Assembly (NCBI RefSeq): GCF_000511355.1
Contig: NC_023135.1
Location: 2,816,371 to 2,880,370 of the forward strand
Direction: 5' to 3'
DNA length: 64,000 nt
DNA from: Leisingera methylohalidivorans DSM 14336
GTDB taxonomy: Bacteria > Pseudomonadota > Alphaproteobacteria > Rhodobacterales > Rhodobacteraceae
Shown: piece after piece, positions 27,866-40,040 of the stretch
How positions within the stretch are numbered: the stretch's first letter is position 1
How the letters are laid out: every line of letters begins with the position of its first letter
Program-made: the position numbers and the translations under genes
The notes under the pieces: generated by a model
What the model was told of the DNA's origin: nothing
The model's input: only the letters and a program-made list of their open reading frames with translations
Databases searched by the model: none

Positions 27866-28963
27866 ATGACCGACGCACCCAAACACACCCCGCTTTATGA
27901 CCTGCACGTCGAGCTTGGCGGCAAGATGGTTGATTTCGCCGGCTGGGAAATGCCGGTGCAGTACCCCATGGGCATCATGGGCGAGCACAAGCAGTGCCGA
28001 GAAAAGGCAGCACTTTTTGACGTCTCCCACATGGGCCAGGTAATCCTGCGCGGCGACAATGTGGGCGAGAAGCTGGAAACGCTCTGCCCGCAGGCCTTTG
28101 CGCCCCTCAAGGAAGGCAAAGCACGATACGGATTCTTCACCAATGACGACGGCGGCATCATGGACGACTTGATCGTGTCCAACGCCGGGGATCACTACTT
28201 TGTCGTGGTGAACGCCGCCCTGCGCCACCAGGACATCCCGCACATGCAGGCCAATCTGGACGGCGTCGAAGTGACCGAGCTCTTCGACCGTGCACTGGTG
28301 GCCGTGCAAGGCCCCAGCGCCGAAGACGTGGTCGGCAGCCTCTGCCCCGCCGCGCGTGCGCTGAAGTTCATGGAGACCACCGCGGCCGAGATCGACGGCA
28401 CCGAGTGCCGCATCTCGCGCCTTGGCTACACCGGGGAGGACGGCTACGAGATCTCGATCCCCGAAGCCGACGCCATCCGTATTTCCAAGCTGTTCCTGGC
28501 GCATGACAATTGCGAACCCGCAGGCCTCGGCGCCCGCGACAGCTTGCGCCTTGAGGCCGGTCTTTGCCTCTATGGCAACGACATCGACCAATCGACCTCA
28601 CCGATCGAGGCATCGCTTTCCTGGGCGATCCAAAAGCGCCGCAAGGAAGAAGGCGGCTTCCCCGGTGCCGCCCGCATCCAGAAGGAACTGGCCGAAGGCA
28701 CCGCCAAAAAGCTGGTCGGCATCAAGCCCGAAGGCCGCGCTCCCGCCCGCCAGGGCGTGGAAGTTCACAGCGAAGGCGGCGATCCTCTCGGCGCCATCAC
28801 CTCGGGCAGCTTCGGCCCTACCGTCGGCGGTCCGGTCGCCATGGGCTATGTTGCGGCAGATCACAGCGCGGCAGGCACCAAGGTGAACCTCATCATCCGC
28901 GGCAAGGCGCAGCCGGCTGAAATCGTCGCCCTGCCCTTCGTCGCACACAACTACAAACGCTAA
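27866..28963 (+). CDS. gcvT: Glycine cleavage system T-protein (aminomethyltransferase)
   Basis: The 365-residue enzyme transfers the methylene unit from the H-protein-bound aminomethyl group to tetrahydrofolate, releasing ammonia. Typical landmarks: FAGWEMPVQYPMGIMGEH near the N terminus, FDVSHMGQV, RLGYTGEDGYEIS and GARDSLRLEAGLCLYGNDID. Length and frame are normal. It lies 30 bases after the Usp gene and 21 bases before gcvH, with AAAGGGAC as ribosome site. It feeds methylene-THF to the C1 pool used by the MetF-type enzyme at the right end of the window. Confidence 0.95.
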   Translation: MTDAPKHTPLYDLHVELGGKMVDFAGWEMPVQYPMGIMGEHKQCREKAALFDVSHMGQVILRGDNVGEKLETLCPQAFAPLKEGKARYGFFTNDDGGIMDDLIVSNAGDHYFVVVNAALRHQDIPHMQANLDGVEVTELFDRALVAVQGPSAEDVVGSLCPAARALKFMETTAAEIDGTECRISRLGYTGEDGYEISIPEADAIRISKLFLAHDNCEPAGLGARDSLRLEAGLCLYGNDIDQSTSPIEASLSWAIQKRRKEEGGFPGAARIQKELAEGTAKKLVGIKPEGRAPARQGVEVHSEGGDPLGAITSGSFGPTVGGPVAMGYVAADHSAAGTKVNLIIRGKAQPAEIVALPFVAHNYKR

Positions 28964-28984
28964 GACATCATCAGGAGAGTCAAA

Positions 28985-29350
28985 ATGGCCACCTATTATT
29001 CCGAAGACCATGAATGGATCACCGTTGAAGGCGATGTGGCAACCCTGGGCATCACCCAGCACGCCGCCGACCAGCTGGGCGAAGTTGTCTTTGTCGAACA
29101 GCGCGAAACCGGTGACGAGTTCGAAAAAGGCGGCGAGATCGGCGTCATCGAGTCCGTGAAAGCGGCCTCCGAAATCTACGCGCCGCTGGACGGCGAAGTA
29201 GTCGAGGTAAACGAAGCCCTGGCCGACAACCCCGGCGCCCTGAACGAAAGCCCGGAAGGCGACGCCTGGATCTACAAGATCAAGCTGTCGGACGCCTCCC
29301 AGCTGGACGATCTGATGGATTTGGACGGCTACAAAGCCCTGATCGGTTAA
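28985..29350 (+). CDS. gcvH: Glycine cleavage system H-protein (lipoyl carrier)
   Basis: The 121-residue protein carries a lipoyl group on Lys59 ([20 protein letters not shown]) and shuttles the aminomethyl intermediate between P-, T- and L-proteins. The N-terminal HEWI and [15 protein letters not shown] segments are typical. It is followed by a perfect hairpin before gcvP, which may help keep this abundant carrier expressed at a higher level. Frame intact. Confidence 0.97.
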   Translation: MATYYSEDHEWITVEGDVATLGITQHAADQLGEVVFVEQRETGDEFEKGGEIGVIESVKAASEIYAPLDGEVVEVNEALADNPGALNESPEGDAWIYKIKLSDASQLDDLMDLDGYKALIG

Positions 29351-29358
29351 GCACTCTT

Positions 29359-29382
29359 CCCCGCCAGGACCGCCTGGCGGGG
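29359..29382 (+). other. Perfect intercistronic hairpin between gcvH and gcvP
   Basis: CCCCGCCAGG (29359-29368) and CCTGGCGGGG (29373-29382) make a perfect 10-base stem with a 4-base loop, 9 bases after gcvH. The following bases (TCCATTGCC) are not a T-tract. Confidence 0.75.
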
Positions 29383-29411
29383 TCCATTGCCCCAGACAAG
29401 GACCCATAAAC

Positions 29412-32259
<2,848 letters not shown>

Positions 32260-32275
32260 TCTTTTCAGGCTCCGA

Positions 32276-32301
32276 GCCCTGCCGGCCCAGCCCGGCAGGG
32301 C
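32276..32301 (+). other. Hairpin between gcvP end and the AraC-type gene
   Basis: GCCCTGCCGG (32276-32285) and CCGGCAGGGC (32292-32301) form a perfect 10-base stem just after the original gcvP stop position. No T-tract follows. It would now be translated through in the fused frame. Confidence 0.65.
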
Positions 32302-32330
32302 ACCCCCGCATGACCCGCTCAGAGGAGAGA

Positions 32331-33338
32331 ATGATGTCCCGTCTCGAACCGCTGACCGTGCCAGCTCCCCGGCCCTCCGCAGACAGCACGCCGCAGGCCC
32401 GCTTTCACGACGTTGAGATCATTCTACCGCAGCAGGACTCCCCCGCCGCGGCGCAGATGATCTGTGAAATCTTTTGCGCCGCCAACGACTTATTCCCGGA
32501 CAGCGGCTACCGCACCGCCGTGCGCAACCTCAGTTCGCAAATGCGCACCGTGCCCGCGGGCTGGAAACCGCAGTCGGTCATTTTCCTGGGCGGCATTTCC
32601 AGCCGATGGCCGCTCAATTCCGGTGAAAAGGCCAGCCTGCAACGGATCTGCCGCCAGGCCCAGCGCTGCCTGTTTGCCGGCAGCGCCATCTTCCTGCTGG
32701 CCGAGTCCGGGCTGCAGGCGGCCTCCGAGACCGCCGTTCATTCAAATTTTGCTGCCGCCGCAGAGGAAGAGCAGCTGATCTGCGCCCCGGCGGGCACCCT
32801 GACCACTGCCGCCGGCCGCATCAGCACCGCCGTCAGCAGCTTTGCCGCCCTGCGCCTGCTGGCCGGCTTCCTGCGCGCCGACCGCGGACCGTTCATCGCC
32901 GATGCGGTCTGTGACTACCTCGGTCTGGCTTTTGGCCCGGCATCGGAGCAATCCAAAATATCGCTGCAACTGCGTCAAACCGCCGGGGGCGACGCCCTGA
33001 TCGTCAAGATCCTCGACCTGATGCAACAAAACCTCGAAGAGCCGCTTTTGATCCGCGACATTGCCCAGCAGGCCGGCGTCTCTCCGCGTAAGCTGGAACG
33101 CCGCTTTCAGCAAAAGACCAGAACCAGCCCGCTGGCCGTCTATCGCAAGCTGCGGATTGAGAAGGCCCGCCAGCTGTTGCTGCACACCACCCTGCCGCTG
33201 GCCGATATCGTTGCCGCCACCGGCTTTGGCTCGCGCAGCAGCCTCACCGAATGGTTCAAGCGGGAATACAAGACCAGCCCGCAAGCTTTCCGCAAACAAT
33301 ACTACACGGACAGACACCCGGCAGGTTCTGCCGCCTGA
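32331..33338 (+). CDS. AraC-family regulator, GlxA-like (DJ-1/PfpI-type N-domain)
   Basis: The 335-residue regulator starts at ATG 32331 (or 32334) with AGAGGAG a few bases upstream. The N-terminal half is a class I glutamine-amidotransferase-like sensor domain ([30 protein letters not shown]), and residues from about 225 hold two AraC helix-turn-helix units ([40 protein letters not shown]). GlxA-type regulators such as GbdR, ArgR and CdhR sense betaine, arginine or carnitine derivatives. It is in frame with the shifted gcvP and may be made alone from its own start or as a fusion tail. Confidence 0.85.
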   Translation: MMSRLEPLTVPAPRPSADSTPQARFHDVEIILPQQDSPAAAQMICEIFCAANDLFPDSGYRTAVRNLSSQMRTVPAGWKPQSVIFLGGISSRWPLNSGEKASLQRICRQAQRCLFAGSAIFLLAESGLQAASETAVHSNFAAAAEEEQLICAPAGTLTTAAGRISTAVSSFAALRLLAGFLRADRGPFIADAVCDYLGLAFGPASEQSKISLQLRQTAGGDALIVKILDLMQQNLEEPLLIRDIAQQAGVSPRKLERRFQQKTRTSPLAVYRKLRIEKARQLLLHTTLPLADIVAATGFGSRSSLTEWFKREYKTSPQAFRKQYYTDRHPAGSAA

Positions 33339-33360
33339 AATTAAGCTGGATCAATCATGT

Positions 33361-33386
33361 AAAAGGCGGCCGCAAGGCCGCCTTTT
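33361..33386. terminator. Bidirectional terminator between the gcv and Pot-type operons
   Basis: AAAAGGCGGCC (33361-33371), loop GCAA, and GGCCGCCTTTT (33376-33386) form an 11-base stem with A and T tracts on either side. It sits between two convergent operons, 22 bases after the AraC-type stop and 18 bases from the permease stop. Confidence 0.85.
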
Positions 33387-33403
33387 GTCTGTTCGGACCC
33401 GGT

Positions 33404-34699
33404 TCAGTTGCCTGAACTGCTTTCCGCACCCTCATTCGAAAGGGCGCCGGGGTCAAAGACATTGCCAAAACCGGAGTTATCGTTCTGCGGTTCCTCCTCC
33501 GCCTCGGCTCCATCCTCCTCATTTCCTGACAGGCTGCCTGGCGCAAAGACTCCGCCAAAGCCGGAGTTGTTGCCGGTGCCGGTGGAGGGTGCAGGCCGGG
33601 CTGGCGCGGTGCTGCCCTGCTCGGCTTCCTGCTGCTGGCGGCGCAACTCGCGCTGACGGCGCAGCTCCTGGATGCGTTCTTCTGTTTCCAGACGCTTTTG
33701 CTCCTGCACATCGGCAATGCATTGCTGCGGGCTGTAGACGGTTGCGGTGCCCACCACTGCCACCGCCGCACAGGCCACAACCACCAGCACCATTGCTGCA
33801 ACATTGGAGCTTAAGAACCCGGGCAGCCGCAGCTTGCCGCTTTCCAGTTCCTCCACCGTCGCCTTCTTGCGGGCGGCGGCCACCAGTTCCTTGCGCCGGA
33901 TGCCGGCCTCGTTCGCCAGCGCCGCAAACACTGTCAGCACCACGATGATAAAGGCCAGCGCCGAGATTGCCGGGGTGATGCCGTAACGCACTTTCTGTGC
34001 CAGCTCGATAGTCAGCGTCGGGTATTCGCCAAAGGTGAAGGTGGTGGTGTTGTAGTTCTCGAAAGACGCCAGGAAGGCCAGCACCGCAGCGCTCGCAATC
34101 GCCGGCCGCATGAACGGCAAAAGCACCTTGCGGAAGGCCTGGGCATGGGTGGCGCCCAGATCCAGCGCGGCCTCGGTCAGTGCAACGTCATAGCGCTGAA
34201 GGCGCGCCACCAGCACCAGCATGCAGTAGCTGGCGATGAAGGTCGACTGGCCGATGATGGTCAGGAACAGACCGTTGGACAGCCAGCTGTCCGCCCCCAG
34301 CCCCAGCATCCGGTTGATCCGGTCCCAGAACACCAGGGTCGAGATACCAATAACCACGCCGGGGATCAGGATCGGCGCGATGATGATCGTGTAATAGGTC
34401 GCGCGCAGCTTAGGCCAGATCTGGGTCAGCATCAGCGCCCCCGCCAGCCCCATCGCCACCGACAGCACAACCGTGCCCGCGCCCACCAGAATGGAATTCC
34501 AGATGCCGTTCAGGATGCGTTCGTCCTGAAACAGAGCCGAGAACCACTCGAACGTCAGGCATTCCCAGGGGGTCATCCGCGGGAAGGACGGCGAGTTGAA
34601 GGCGGTGGCCGACATGATCACCAGCGGGCCCAGAAGATAGGCAAAGAATATCGCCAGATAGATCCAGAGGCTCAGGCGCATGAAAGACAGGTTCTTCAT
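33404..34699 (-). CDS. PotC-like ABC permease with extra membrane segment and repeated-motif tail
   Basis: Residues 1-275 are a normal PotC/YdcV-type permease with six membrane segments and the EAA loop (EAALDLGATHAQAFRKVLLP). The protein then continues to 431 residues, about 150 more than the family norm: a charged helix, one more hydrophobic segment (VAAMVLVVVACAAVAVVGTA, about 300-320), a Glu/Arg/Gln coiled coil (about 330-362), and an acidic Gly-rich tail with two copies of NSGFG-x-VF-x-PG-x-LS. The start overlaps the potB-like stop. The function of the tail is unknown; it could recruit a partner or regulate transport. Confidence 0.85.
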   Translation of the reverse strand: MKNLSFMRLSLWIYLAIFFAYLLGPLVIMSATAFNSPSFPRMTPWECLTFEWFSALFQDERILNGIWNSILVGAGTVVLSVAMGLAGALMLTQIWPKLRATYYTIIIAPILIPGVVIGISTLVFWDRINRMLGLGADSWLSNGLFLTIIGQSTFIASYCMLVLVARLQRYDVALTEAALDLGATHAQAFRKVLLPFMRPAIASAAVLAFLASFENYNTTTFTFGEYPTLTIELAQKVRYGITPAISALAFIIVVLTVFAALANEAGIRRKELVAAARKKATVEELESGKLRLPGFLSSNVAAMVLVVVACAAVAVVGTATVYSPQQCIADVQEQKRLETEERIQELRRQRELRRQQQEAEQGSTAPARPAPSTGTGNNSGFGGVFAPGSLSGNEEDGAEAEEEPQNDNSGFGNVFDPGALSNEGAESSSGN

Positions 34700-35616
34700 T
34701 TGCCGATATCCCCCATGTTCACCTTGAACAGCCGCATGACCGCCAGCACCAAGAGGATACAGGTCACCAGCAGCACCACCGCATAAGCCGCACCCTGCGG
34801 CCAGTCGGAATTGTCATTGAACTGCTGATAAATCAGCTGCGTGAACCACAGGGACGAAGGCCCGCCCAGGATCTGCGGTGCCGCCAGCGCGCCCGCCGAC
34901 AGCATGAACACCATGGTGCAGCCCGAAGAGATGCCCGGCTTGGCATAGGGAATGACCACCCGCTGGTGGATCTTGGCCCAGCTGGCGCCCATGTCGCGCG
35001 CCGCCTCTATCTGGTTGCGGTCCAGGCTTTCGATCACATTGTAGATCGGGAAGATCATCAGCAGGATATAGGCGTAGCCCAAACCGGCATAGAGCGCGAT
35101 GTCATTGCGGATGAAGTCAAAGGGCGTGTCGAAAATTCCCAGCCCCACCAGTGCGTTGTTCAAAACCCCGGTCTCGCCGAAGATGATGCGCAGTGCGAAT
35201 GCCCGCAGGATCTCGTTGATCCAGTAGGGGATGATCAGCATCAGCGCAAAGATGCGGATGTGATTGCCTTTGTTCTGGGCCAGGTAATAAGCAATCGGGT
35301 AGCACAGGATCAGATTGAAGATGGTGACGCAGACCGCCGCCACCAGGGTGCGGAAAAACACCTTGAGGTCGACGGCATTGTAATTCTGGCTGCCGCCTTC
35401 CGGACCGAACACCAGGTATTTGTAGTTCTCCAGCGTGTAGACATCTTTGGGGCCGCCGACTTCTGGGGGCGGCAGATTGGGCCGGAACGAAAAGTCGAGC
35501 ATCGACAGCTGAGGCAGAATGATCAGGCCGATGGTCCAGAACAGGACCAGCCCCAGCATCAGGCTGCCCATGCCGGTGCCGTTGCGCTTGAAGAATTCCT
35601 TCAGGAAAACTGGCAT
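34696..35616 (-). CDS. PotB-like ABC permease
   Basis: The 306-residue inner-membrane protein starts at ATG 35616 (MPVFLKEFFKRN); the open frame upstream overlaps the ATPase gene and is not real. It has six membrane segments and an EAA loop (EAARDMGASWAKIHQRVVIP). It pairs with the extended PotC-like permease, whose ATG overlaps its stop (ATGA), and lies 13 bases after the ATPase gene. Substrate is likely a polyamine-like or betaine-like cation, by family only. Confidence 0.9.
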   Translation of the reverse strand: MPVFLKEFFKRNGTGMGSLMLGLVLFWTIGLIILPQLSMLDFSFRPNLPPPEVGGPKDVYTLENYKYLVFGPEGGSQNYNAVDLKVFFRTLVAAVCVTIFNLILCYPIAYYLAQNKGNHIRIFALMLIIPYWINEILRAFALRIIFGETGVLNNALVGLGIFDTPFDFIRNDIALYAGLGYAYILLMIFPIYNVIESLDRNQIEAARDMGASWAKIHQRVVIPYAKPGISSGCTMVFMLSAGALAAPQILGGPSSLWFTQLIYQQFNDNSDWPQGAAYAVVLLVTCILLVLAVMRLFKVNMGDIGK

Positions 35617-35629
35617 GGCGTGCGCCCCC

Positions 35630-36742
35630 TCATTCCGCGGCCAGCTCACCTGCGGGTACGACAACGGCGTTTTCCGTGGCGTACTGCAGGGAGATGTTCT
35701 GACCCGTGTGATCATCAAAGGACTGCCCCACATTGGGGATCGAGACCTTCAGTTCCTTGCCGCCGTCGCCCTCCATGAAGATGTTGAAGGCATTGCCCTC
35801 GAACTCCTCGTGGTTGACCCGCGCCGAGACCAGGTTACTGCTCGCAGCGCCCTCGCCCGCCAGCGCAAAGGCCTCGGGGCGGATGAACATCATCGCCTCG
35901 TCGCCTTCGTTCATGCGGCTCTGATTGGCGGTCGAAATCCGCGCCAAAAGATCACCGGAACGATTGGTTTCAATCAGCGCCTGATTGCCCATCACCCGTT
36001 TGATCCGCCCACGGAACACGTTGTTTTCGCCGACAAATGACGCGGCAAAGGCGGTGGCGGGGTCGTTGTAGATGGTCTTGCCATCGGCGATCTGGTCGAT
36101 CACCCCGGCCTTCATTACCGCGATATTGTCGGACATGGTCAGCGCCTCGCCCTGATCATGGGTGATGTAGATAAAGGTGATGCCAACCCGCTGCTGGATC
36201 TCACGCAGTTCAGTGCGCATGTGCTGGCGCAGTTTCAGATCCAGAGCCGACAGTGGCTCATCCAGCAGCAGCACGTCCGGCTCCGCACAAAGGGCGCGCG
36301 CAATCGCCACCCGCTGACGCTGACCGCCCGACAGCTCCGAAGGCAGCTTGTCGCCCTGCCCCGGCAGCGCGATCATGTCCAAAAGCTCATCCGCGCGCTT
36401 GCGCCGCTCGCGGCCGGAGGCGCCCTTGATCTCCATCGAAAAGGTGATGTTTTCCCAGACCTTCATCAGCGGAAACAATGCTAGGTTCTGGAAGATCAGC
36501 GCGGTCGGGCGCTTGTTCGGCCCGATCCCCTTCATGTCGCTGCCGCCGATCAGCACCCGGCCGTCGCTTGGTTCCAGAAATCCCGAAACCGCCCGCAGAA
36601 TGGTGGTCTTGCCGCAGCCCGAAGGGCCCAGGAAGGAGAAAAAATCTCCTCCATTGATGTTCACATTGGCATCGCGCACGGCAACAAAGTCACCGAAACG
36701 GATCCAAAGATTTTCGAGATCAACGCCGACCCCAGCACCCAT
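35630..36742 (-). CDS. PotA-like ABC transporter ATPase
   Basis: The 370-residue ATPase starts at ATG 36742 (MGAGVGVDLENLWIRF) with GGGGAGA 8 bases upstream. Motifs: Walker A GPSGCGKTT, Q-loop FQNLALFP, signature LSGGQRQR, Walker B DVLLLDEPLSALD, and a C-terminal TOBE-type regulatory domain (MMFIRPEAFAL). It energises the PotB/PotC-like permeases downstream. A 12-base hairpin separates it from the upstream binding-protein gene. Confidence 0.92.
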   Translation of the reverse strand: MGAGVGVDLENLWIRFGDFVAVRDANVNINGGDFFSFLGPSGCGKTTILRAVSGFLEPSDGRVLIGGSDMKGIGPNKRPTALIFQNLALFPLMKVWENITFSMEIKGASGRERRKRADELLDMIALPGQGDKLPSELSGGQRQRVAIARALCAEPDVLLLDEPLSALDLKLRQHMRTELREIQQRVGITFIYITHDQGEALTMSDNIAVMKAGVIDQIADGKTIYNDPATAFAASFVGENNVFRGRIKRVMGNQALIETNRSGDLLARISTANQSRMNEGDEAMMFIRPEAFALAGEGAASSNLVSARVNHEEFEGNAFNIFMEGDGGKELKVSIPNVGQSFDDHTGQNISLQYATENAVVVPAGELAAE

Positions 36743-36862
36743 ATTATTTCTCCCCAGGGTACAGATCCCCTTCCGGTGGCGCTCCACCGGCCCCGCAGGA
36801 CCTGCTTCCCTTTTATTCTTGTTGAAGGCACCGCTCCGGCTGTCTGCCAGCGGCACGGAACC

Positions 36863-36890
36863 GGCCCCCGGGAGAAAACTCCCGGGGGCC
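36863..36890 (-). other. Perfect 12-base hairpin between binding-protein and ATPase genes
   Basis: GGCCCCCGGGAG (36863-36874), loop AAAA, and CTCCCGGGGGCC (36879-36890): the strongest stem seen in the window. On the transcribed strand it lies about 20 bases after the binding-protein stop and has no U-tract, as expected of a stabilising or attenuating element that keeps the binding protein in excess. Confidence 0.8.
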
Positions 36891-36909
36891 GCGTGATCAG
36901 GCGCTTCGC

Positions 36910-38034
36910 TTAGGCGCTCTTGAACTTGTTGACGAACTCGGTCCGCACATCCGCATACCACGGCGCCTCGGCCGGCCAGGGGTTCAGATTGGCCAGCGAG
37001 TTGCCCGGGTAGGCTTCGGCAAAGTTCTTCTTGTATACATCGCCCGAATAGCTGTCAGCGCCTAGAACCGGCGAATTGTAGCCATGGCTGTCAATTGCCT
37101 TGCCTGCCGGCTCCTGCTCGTAAGCATAAGAGACAAAGGCATAAACCTGTTCCTCGTTCGTGGCCCCGACCGGCATCGAAATGCCGTCGACCCAAGCCAT
37201 CGCGCCTTCTACCGGCGCCTGGTAATGCACCGGCTCGCCTGCGGATTTCAGTGCCAGCGGCGGGCCGTCCCAGGTCTGGCCAACCACCACGCCCTCGTTC
37301 AGCAGGCCGTTCTTCTGGGTGTCGGCGTCGTTCCAGATCAGCTTGATCCGGTCCTTGCGCGCCACGCACCAATCGGTGACCTGGCCCCAGACCTTGCGCA
37401 TGGTCTCCTCGTCCTCGTAAGCGGCCCAGATCGAGCCAGGCTCCATTTCGCCCGAGGCTTCCATGAAAAGACCCGCGCCCAACATCATCGAATGCGCCCG
37501 GCCCATGGTCTTGCCAGCATTTTCTTCCGACCAGACATCGCCATAAGAGGGCGCATCGCCGGCGGGCAGCCATTTGTCGGTGCGGTAGGCAATGCCTTCA
37601 GTGCCCCAGATATGCGGCAGCCAATGCACGCCTTCGCCGTCAAAGTTCCAGGCGTCGGTGCCGATCTTGGCCATCGCCGGGTTCACTGCGTCAATATTGA
37701 CCTTGCTCATGTCGAACGGTTTCAGAAGCTCCAGCGGCCCCCACTGCAGCGAGCGGTTGTTGGTCGGCGAAACGATGTCAAAGCCTTGGCCCTTGGTGGC
37801 CTTCATCTTGTTGATGATTTCCTCATTCGAGCCGATCCCGGTGTAATTCACCTTGATGCCGGTCTTGGCCTCGAAGCCCTGAATGAATTCCGGCGGCAGG
37901 TAGTCCGACCACATCAGGATGTTGATTTCGCCCGAAGACGCCAATGCGCTTTTTGAATAAAGCGGCGCCGCCAGTGCCGCAGCGCCTGCGCTTTTCAGCA
38001 CCGTGCGGCGGTTAAGTGAAGTCTTTGCTGACAT
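36910..38034 (-). CDS. PotD-like periplasmic substrate-binding protein (Tat signal)
   Basis: The 374-residue protein starts at ATG 38034, with a twin-arginine signal (NRRTVLKSAGAAALAAPLYS) cleaved near residue 31. The mature part is a PotD/PotF-type family 1 binding protein (INILMWSDYLPPEFIQGFEA; KGQGFDIVSPTNN; AMAWVDGISMPVGA). It delivers ligand to the ABC permeases encoded downstream. PotD-type proteins bind spermidine or putrescine, but relatives bind other cations and amines, so the ligand is open. Export by Tat is unusual for the family and suggests folding before export. Confidence 0.9.
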   Translation of the reverse strand: MSAKTSLNRRTVLKSAGAAALAAPLYSKSALASSGEINILMWSDYLPPEFIQGFEAKTGIKVNYTGIGSNEEIINKMKATKGQGFDIVSPTNNRSLQWGPLELLKPFDMSKVNIDAVNPAMAKIGTDAWNFDGEGVHWLPHIWGTEGIAYRTDKWLPAGDAPSYGDVWSEENAGKTMGRAHSMMLGAGLFMEASGEMEPGSIWAAYEDEETMRKVWGQVTDWCVARKDRIKLIWNDADTQKNGLLNEGVVVGQTWDGPPLALKSAGEPVHYQAPVEGAMAWVDGISMPVGATNEEQVYAFVSYAYEQEPAGKAIDSHGYNSPVLGADSYSGDVYKKNFAEAYPGNSLANLNPWPAEAPWYADVRTEFVNKFKSA

Positions 38035-38467
38035 ATCCAGTAATCTCCCTTTGGACTGTTGTTTGCTATTTTTTTGTTGTTTCAACTGTAAAATCTTGCG
38101 GAGCCGTGCGCGCCTCCAAAAGTGACAGATTGCAAACCCCATAAGGCCAGAACCTTTTCAGTCCGGCTTTGCAGACTGCCGGTTTCGGCGCAGTTGAATA
38201 TCCTCCACGGCAATGCTCGACTTTGAAAAACCATCACTGCGGCTGTAGTGTGCGCCCGCCGACGCGAGGCGTCAATGTTCTTAAACCCTTACAATGCAGC
38301 AGCATTTGCGCCGCGAGACCGTAAAGCAACTGCGCAAGGAGCGGATTGCCTGTGCGGCAGCCCAAGCACATCCTGCCAGGCCTTGGGTTTCAGCCTCTTG
38401 CCACCAATTGGCCGGAAACCATGAAACTCCTCATGACGCATCCGCGGTATTGTGGGAAACATATCCG
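38035..38467. other. Intergenic region between the Pot-type operon and a LysR remnant
   Basis: About 430 bases holding the promoter for the minus-strand ABC operon and the degraded promoter of the plus-strand LysR remnant. A poly-T/A patch near 38060-38090 lies just upstream of the binding-protein gene. No gene or clear operator was found. Confidence 0.45.
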
Positions 38468-39308
38468 ATGCCTGGCCAATCCGCCCGCAAAGACCTGAGC
38501 CTGAAAGGGCCGGAACTGGTTCAGATCACCGCCCGCAAAGGGTGACTGCAGGATGCGCCCGAGGAGACCGGCTTGTCGGTCAGAACCATCTCGCACTGCC
38601 TTCGCAATCCTGGGGATCACTTGGGGGTGGAGCTGTTCAATCATAGCCGCCGTCCCATGGTGCTGACATCCAAGGGTCAGGTGTTCCTGCTCAATATCGG
38701 TGATACGCTGCACGCGATCCGCAAGGCCAAGGCCAAGGCCGAAGCTTCGGCCGGAAACATTTCCGTGGCCAGTTATCTTAGGCTTGTCACGATTGTGGAT
38801 TTCGAAAGCGGCATCATACCTGAGCTGGCCGAAATCCTATCCAACAGAATGCGGTGCTGCGATTTCATGCATCGGACCGATTCCGGCCATGCGATCCTGG
38901 CCATGCTGCGCGACCGGCAGCTGGATCTGGGCATAACCACCACCCCGTCCAAACGATTGCGCCAGCTGCAGGACACGCCGTTGTTGCCCGATCCCTTTTT
39001 GGTTGTGATGCCCAAGTCAGGCGAACACGCGCTGCAGGAGGTTATCAACGGCCGCAGCAGACTGCCCTTCCTGCGCTTCACCAGCAACCGATCATCTCCC
39101 GCCAGATTGAATCCCTGTTGCGGCGGATGGTCCTGTCGCTGCCGCATTGGCTTAAATGCACCAGCAATCAAACACTGATGGCTATGATCGCAGCGGATGC
39201 CGGCTGGACGATCACAACGCCGCTGCTGTTTTCCCGCGCCACCGGCATTCACACCGTGGTCAACGGTCCGATCACCTATGCTTTCGACTGGGCACCCCCT
39301 GGTCGGCC
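38468..39308 (+). pseudogene. LysR-family regulator, degraded
   Basis: Starting at ATG 38468 (MPGQSARKDLSLKGPELVQI), a LysR-type helix-turn-helix is interrupted by TGA at 38543-38545 (ARKG-stop-LQDA; the functional relative has a Ser codon there), continues in the same frame through ISHCLRNPGDHLGVELFNHS, then shifts frame near 39085 (FLRFTSNR to PIISRQIESLLRRM). After ITTPLLFSRATGIHTVVNGP it runs out and joins a fragment of another gene. It is clearly related to the intact LysR gene at 43392, sharing for example HLGVEL-FNHSRRPM against ALGVNL-VDHTRRPM. Confidence 0.85.
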
Positions 39309-39971
39309 CGACCCCGGGCAAGGGACCTGCTCTCAGCCTGCGCCCGGGTCGACTGGTCCCGTGACGCCTTTCCCTGGCTGCCGGTGCGCGAATGTTTCAT
39401 CGGTTTTGCCCCGGCCACGATGATGGGCGTCAGGTTCTCCGGCGAGCTGGCCTATGAGGTCCATGCCCCCAACGCCTCGCTCGATGCCGCCTGTTTGGCG
39501 TTGAGAAAAGCAGGCGTGGAACATGGTTTGCAACTCTTTGGCGCCCGCGCAGCCGGGGCGATGCGGATGGAGAAGGGCTTCCTGCATTGGAAGGCGGACC
39601 TGATCACCGAATTCGACCCGTTTGAGACCGGGCTGAACCGGTTTGTGAAGCTGGAGAAAGGCGATTTTATCGGCCGTGAAGCGCTGTTGAAACGCCAGGC
39701 CGAAGGCGCCCGCAAGAAGCTGGTCACCCTGCAGATCGGCGCCAGCCACGCCCCGGCCCATGGCGGCGCCTCGCTGATGCAGGACGGCAGGTACGATCAC
39801 CTCCGGCGGAGGGGCCAGCGGGTAGGGATGAACCTGGCTTATGCCTTTGCCGGCCCCGGTCTGGCCTATATGGGCAGCCCGGGGCAGCTCGGCCTCTGCG
39901 GTGATCTGGTCGCGGCCACGGCCATAGCCCGCTCCCCTTGTGACCCGGGCTTCGAGCGCTTCTGGGGCTGA
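39309..39971 (+). pseudogene. Dimethylglycine dehydrogenase/GcvT-like C-terminal fragment
   Basis: About 220 codons match the C-terminal aminomethyltransferase (GCV_T) domain of dimethylglycine or sarcosine dehydrogenases: ARDLLSACARVDWSRDAFPW, MMGVRFSGELAYEVHAPNAS, GARAAGAMRMEKGFLHWKAD and FVKLEKGDFIGREALL. The FAD domain that should precede it is missing and the fragment is joined directly to a LysR remnant. The last third has further damage (GRYDHLRRRGQRVGMN). The original enzyme would have demethylated dimethylglycine toward glycine, feeding the glycine cleavage system nearby. Confidence 0.8.
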
Positions 39972-39987
39972 ACCTCTGCCAAACAGC

Positions 39988-40017
39988 AAAACGCCCGGGA
40001 TAATCCCCGGGCGTTTT
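39988..40017. terminator. Bidirectional terminator before the Tau-type operon end
   Basis: AAAACGCCCGGG (39988-39999) and CCCGGGCGTTTT (40006-40017) form a perfect 12-base stem with A and T tracts, between a plus-strand remnant and the minus-strand permease gene. Confidence 0.85.
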
Positions 40018-40040
40018 CATTTGGGTAACTGGTCCTCAGA

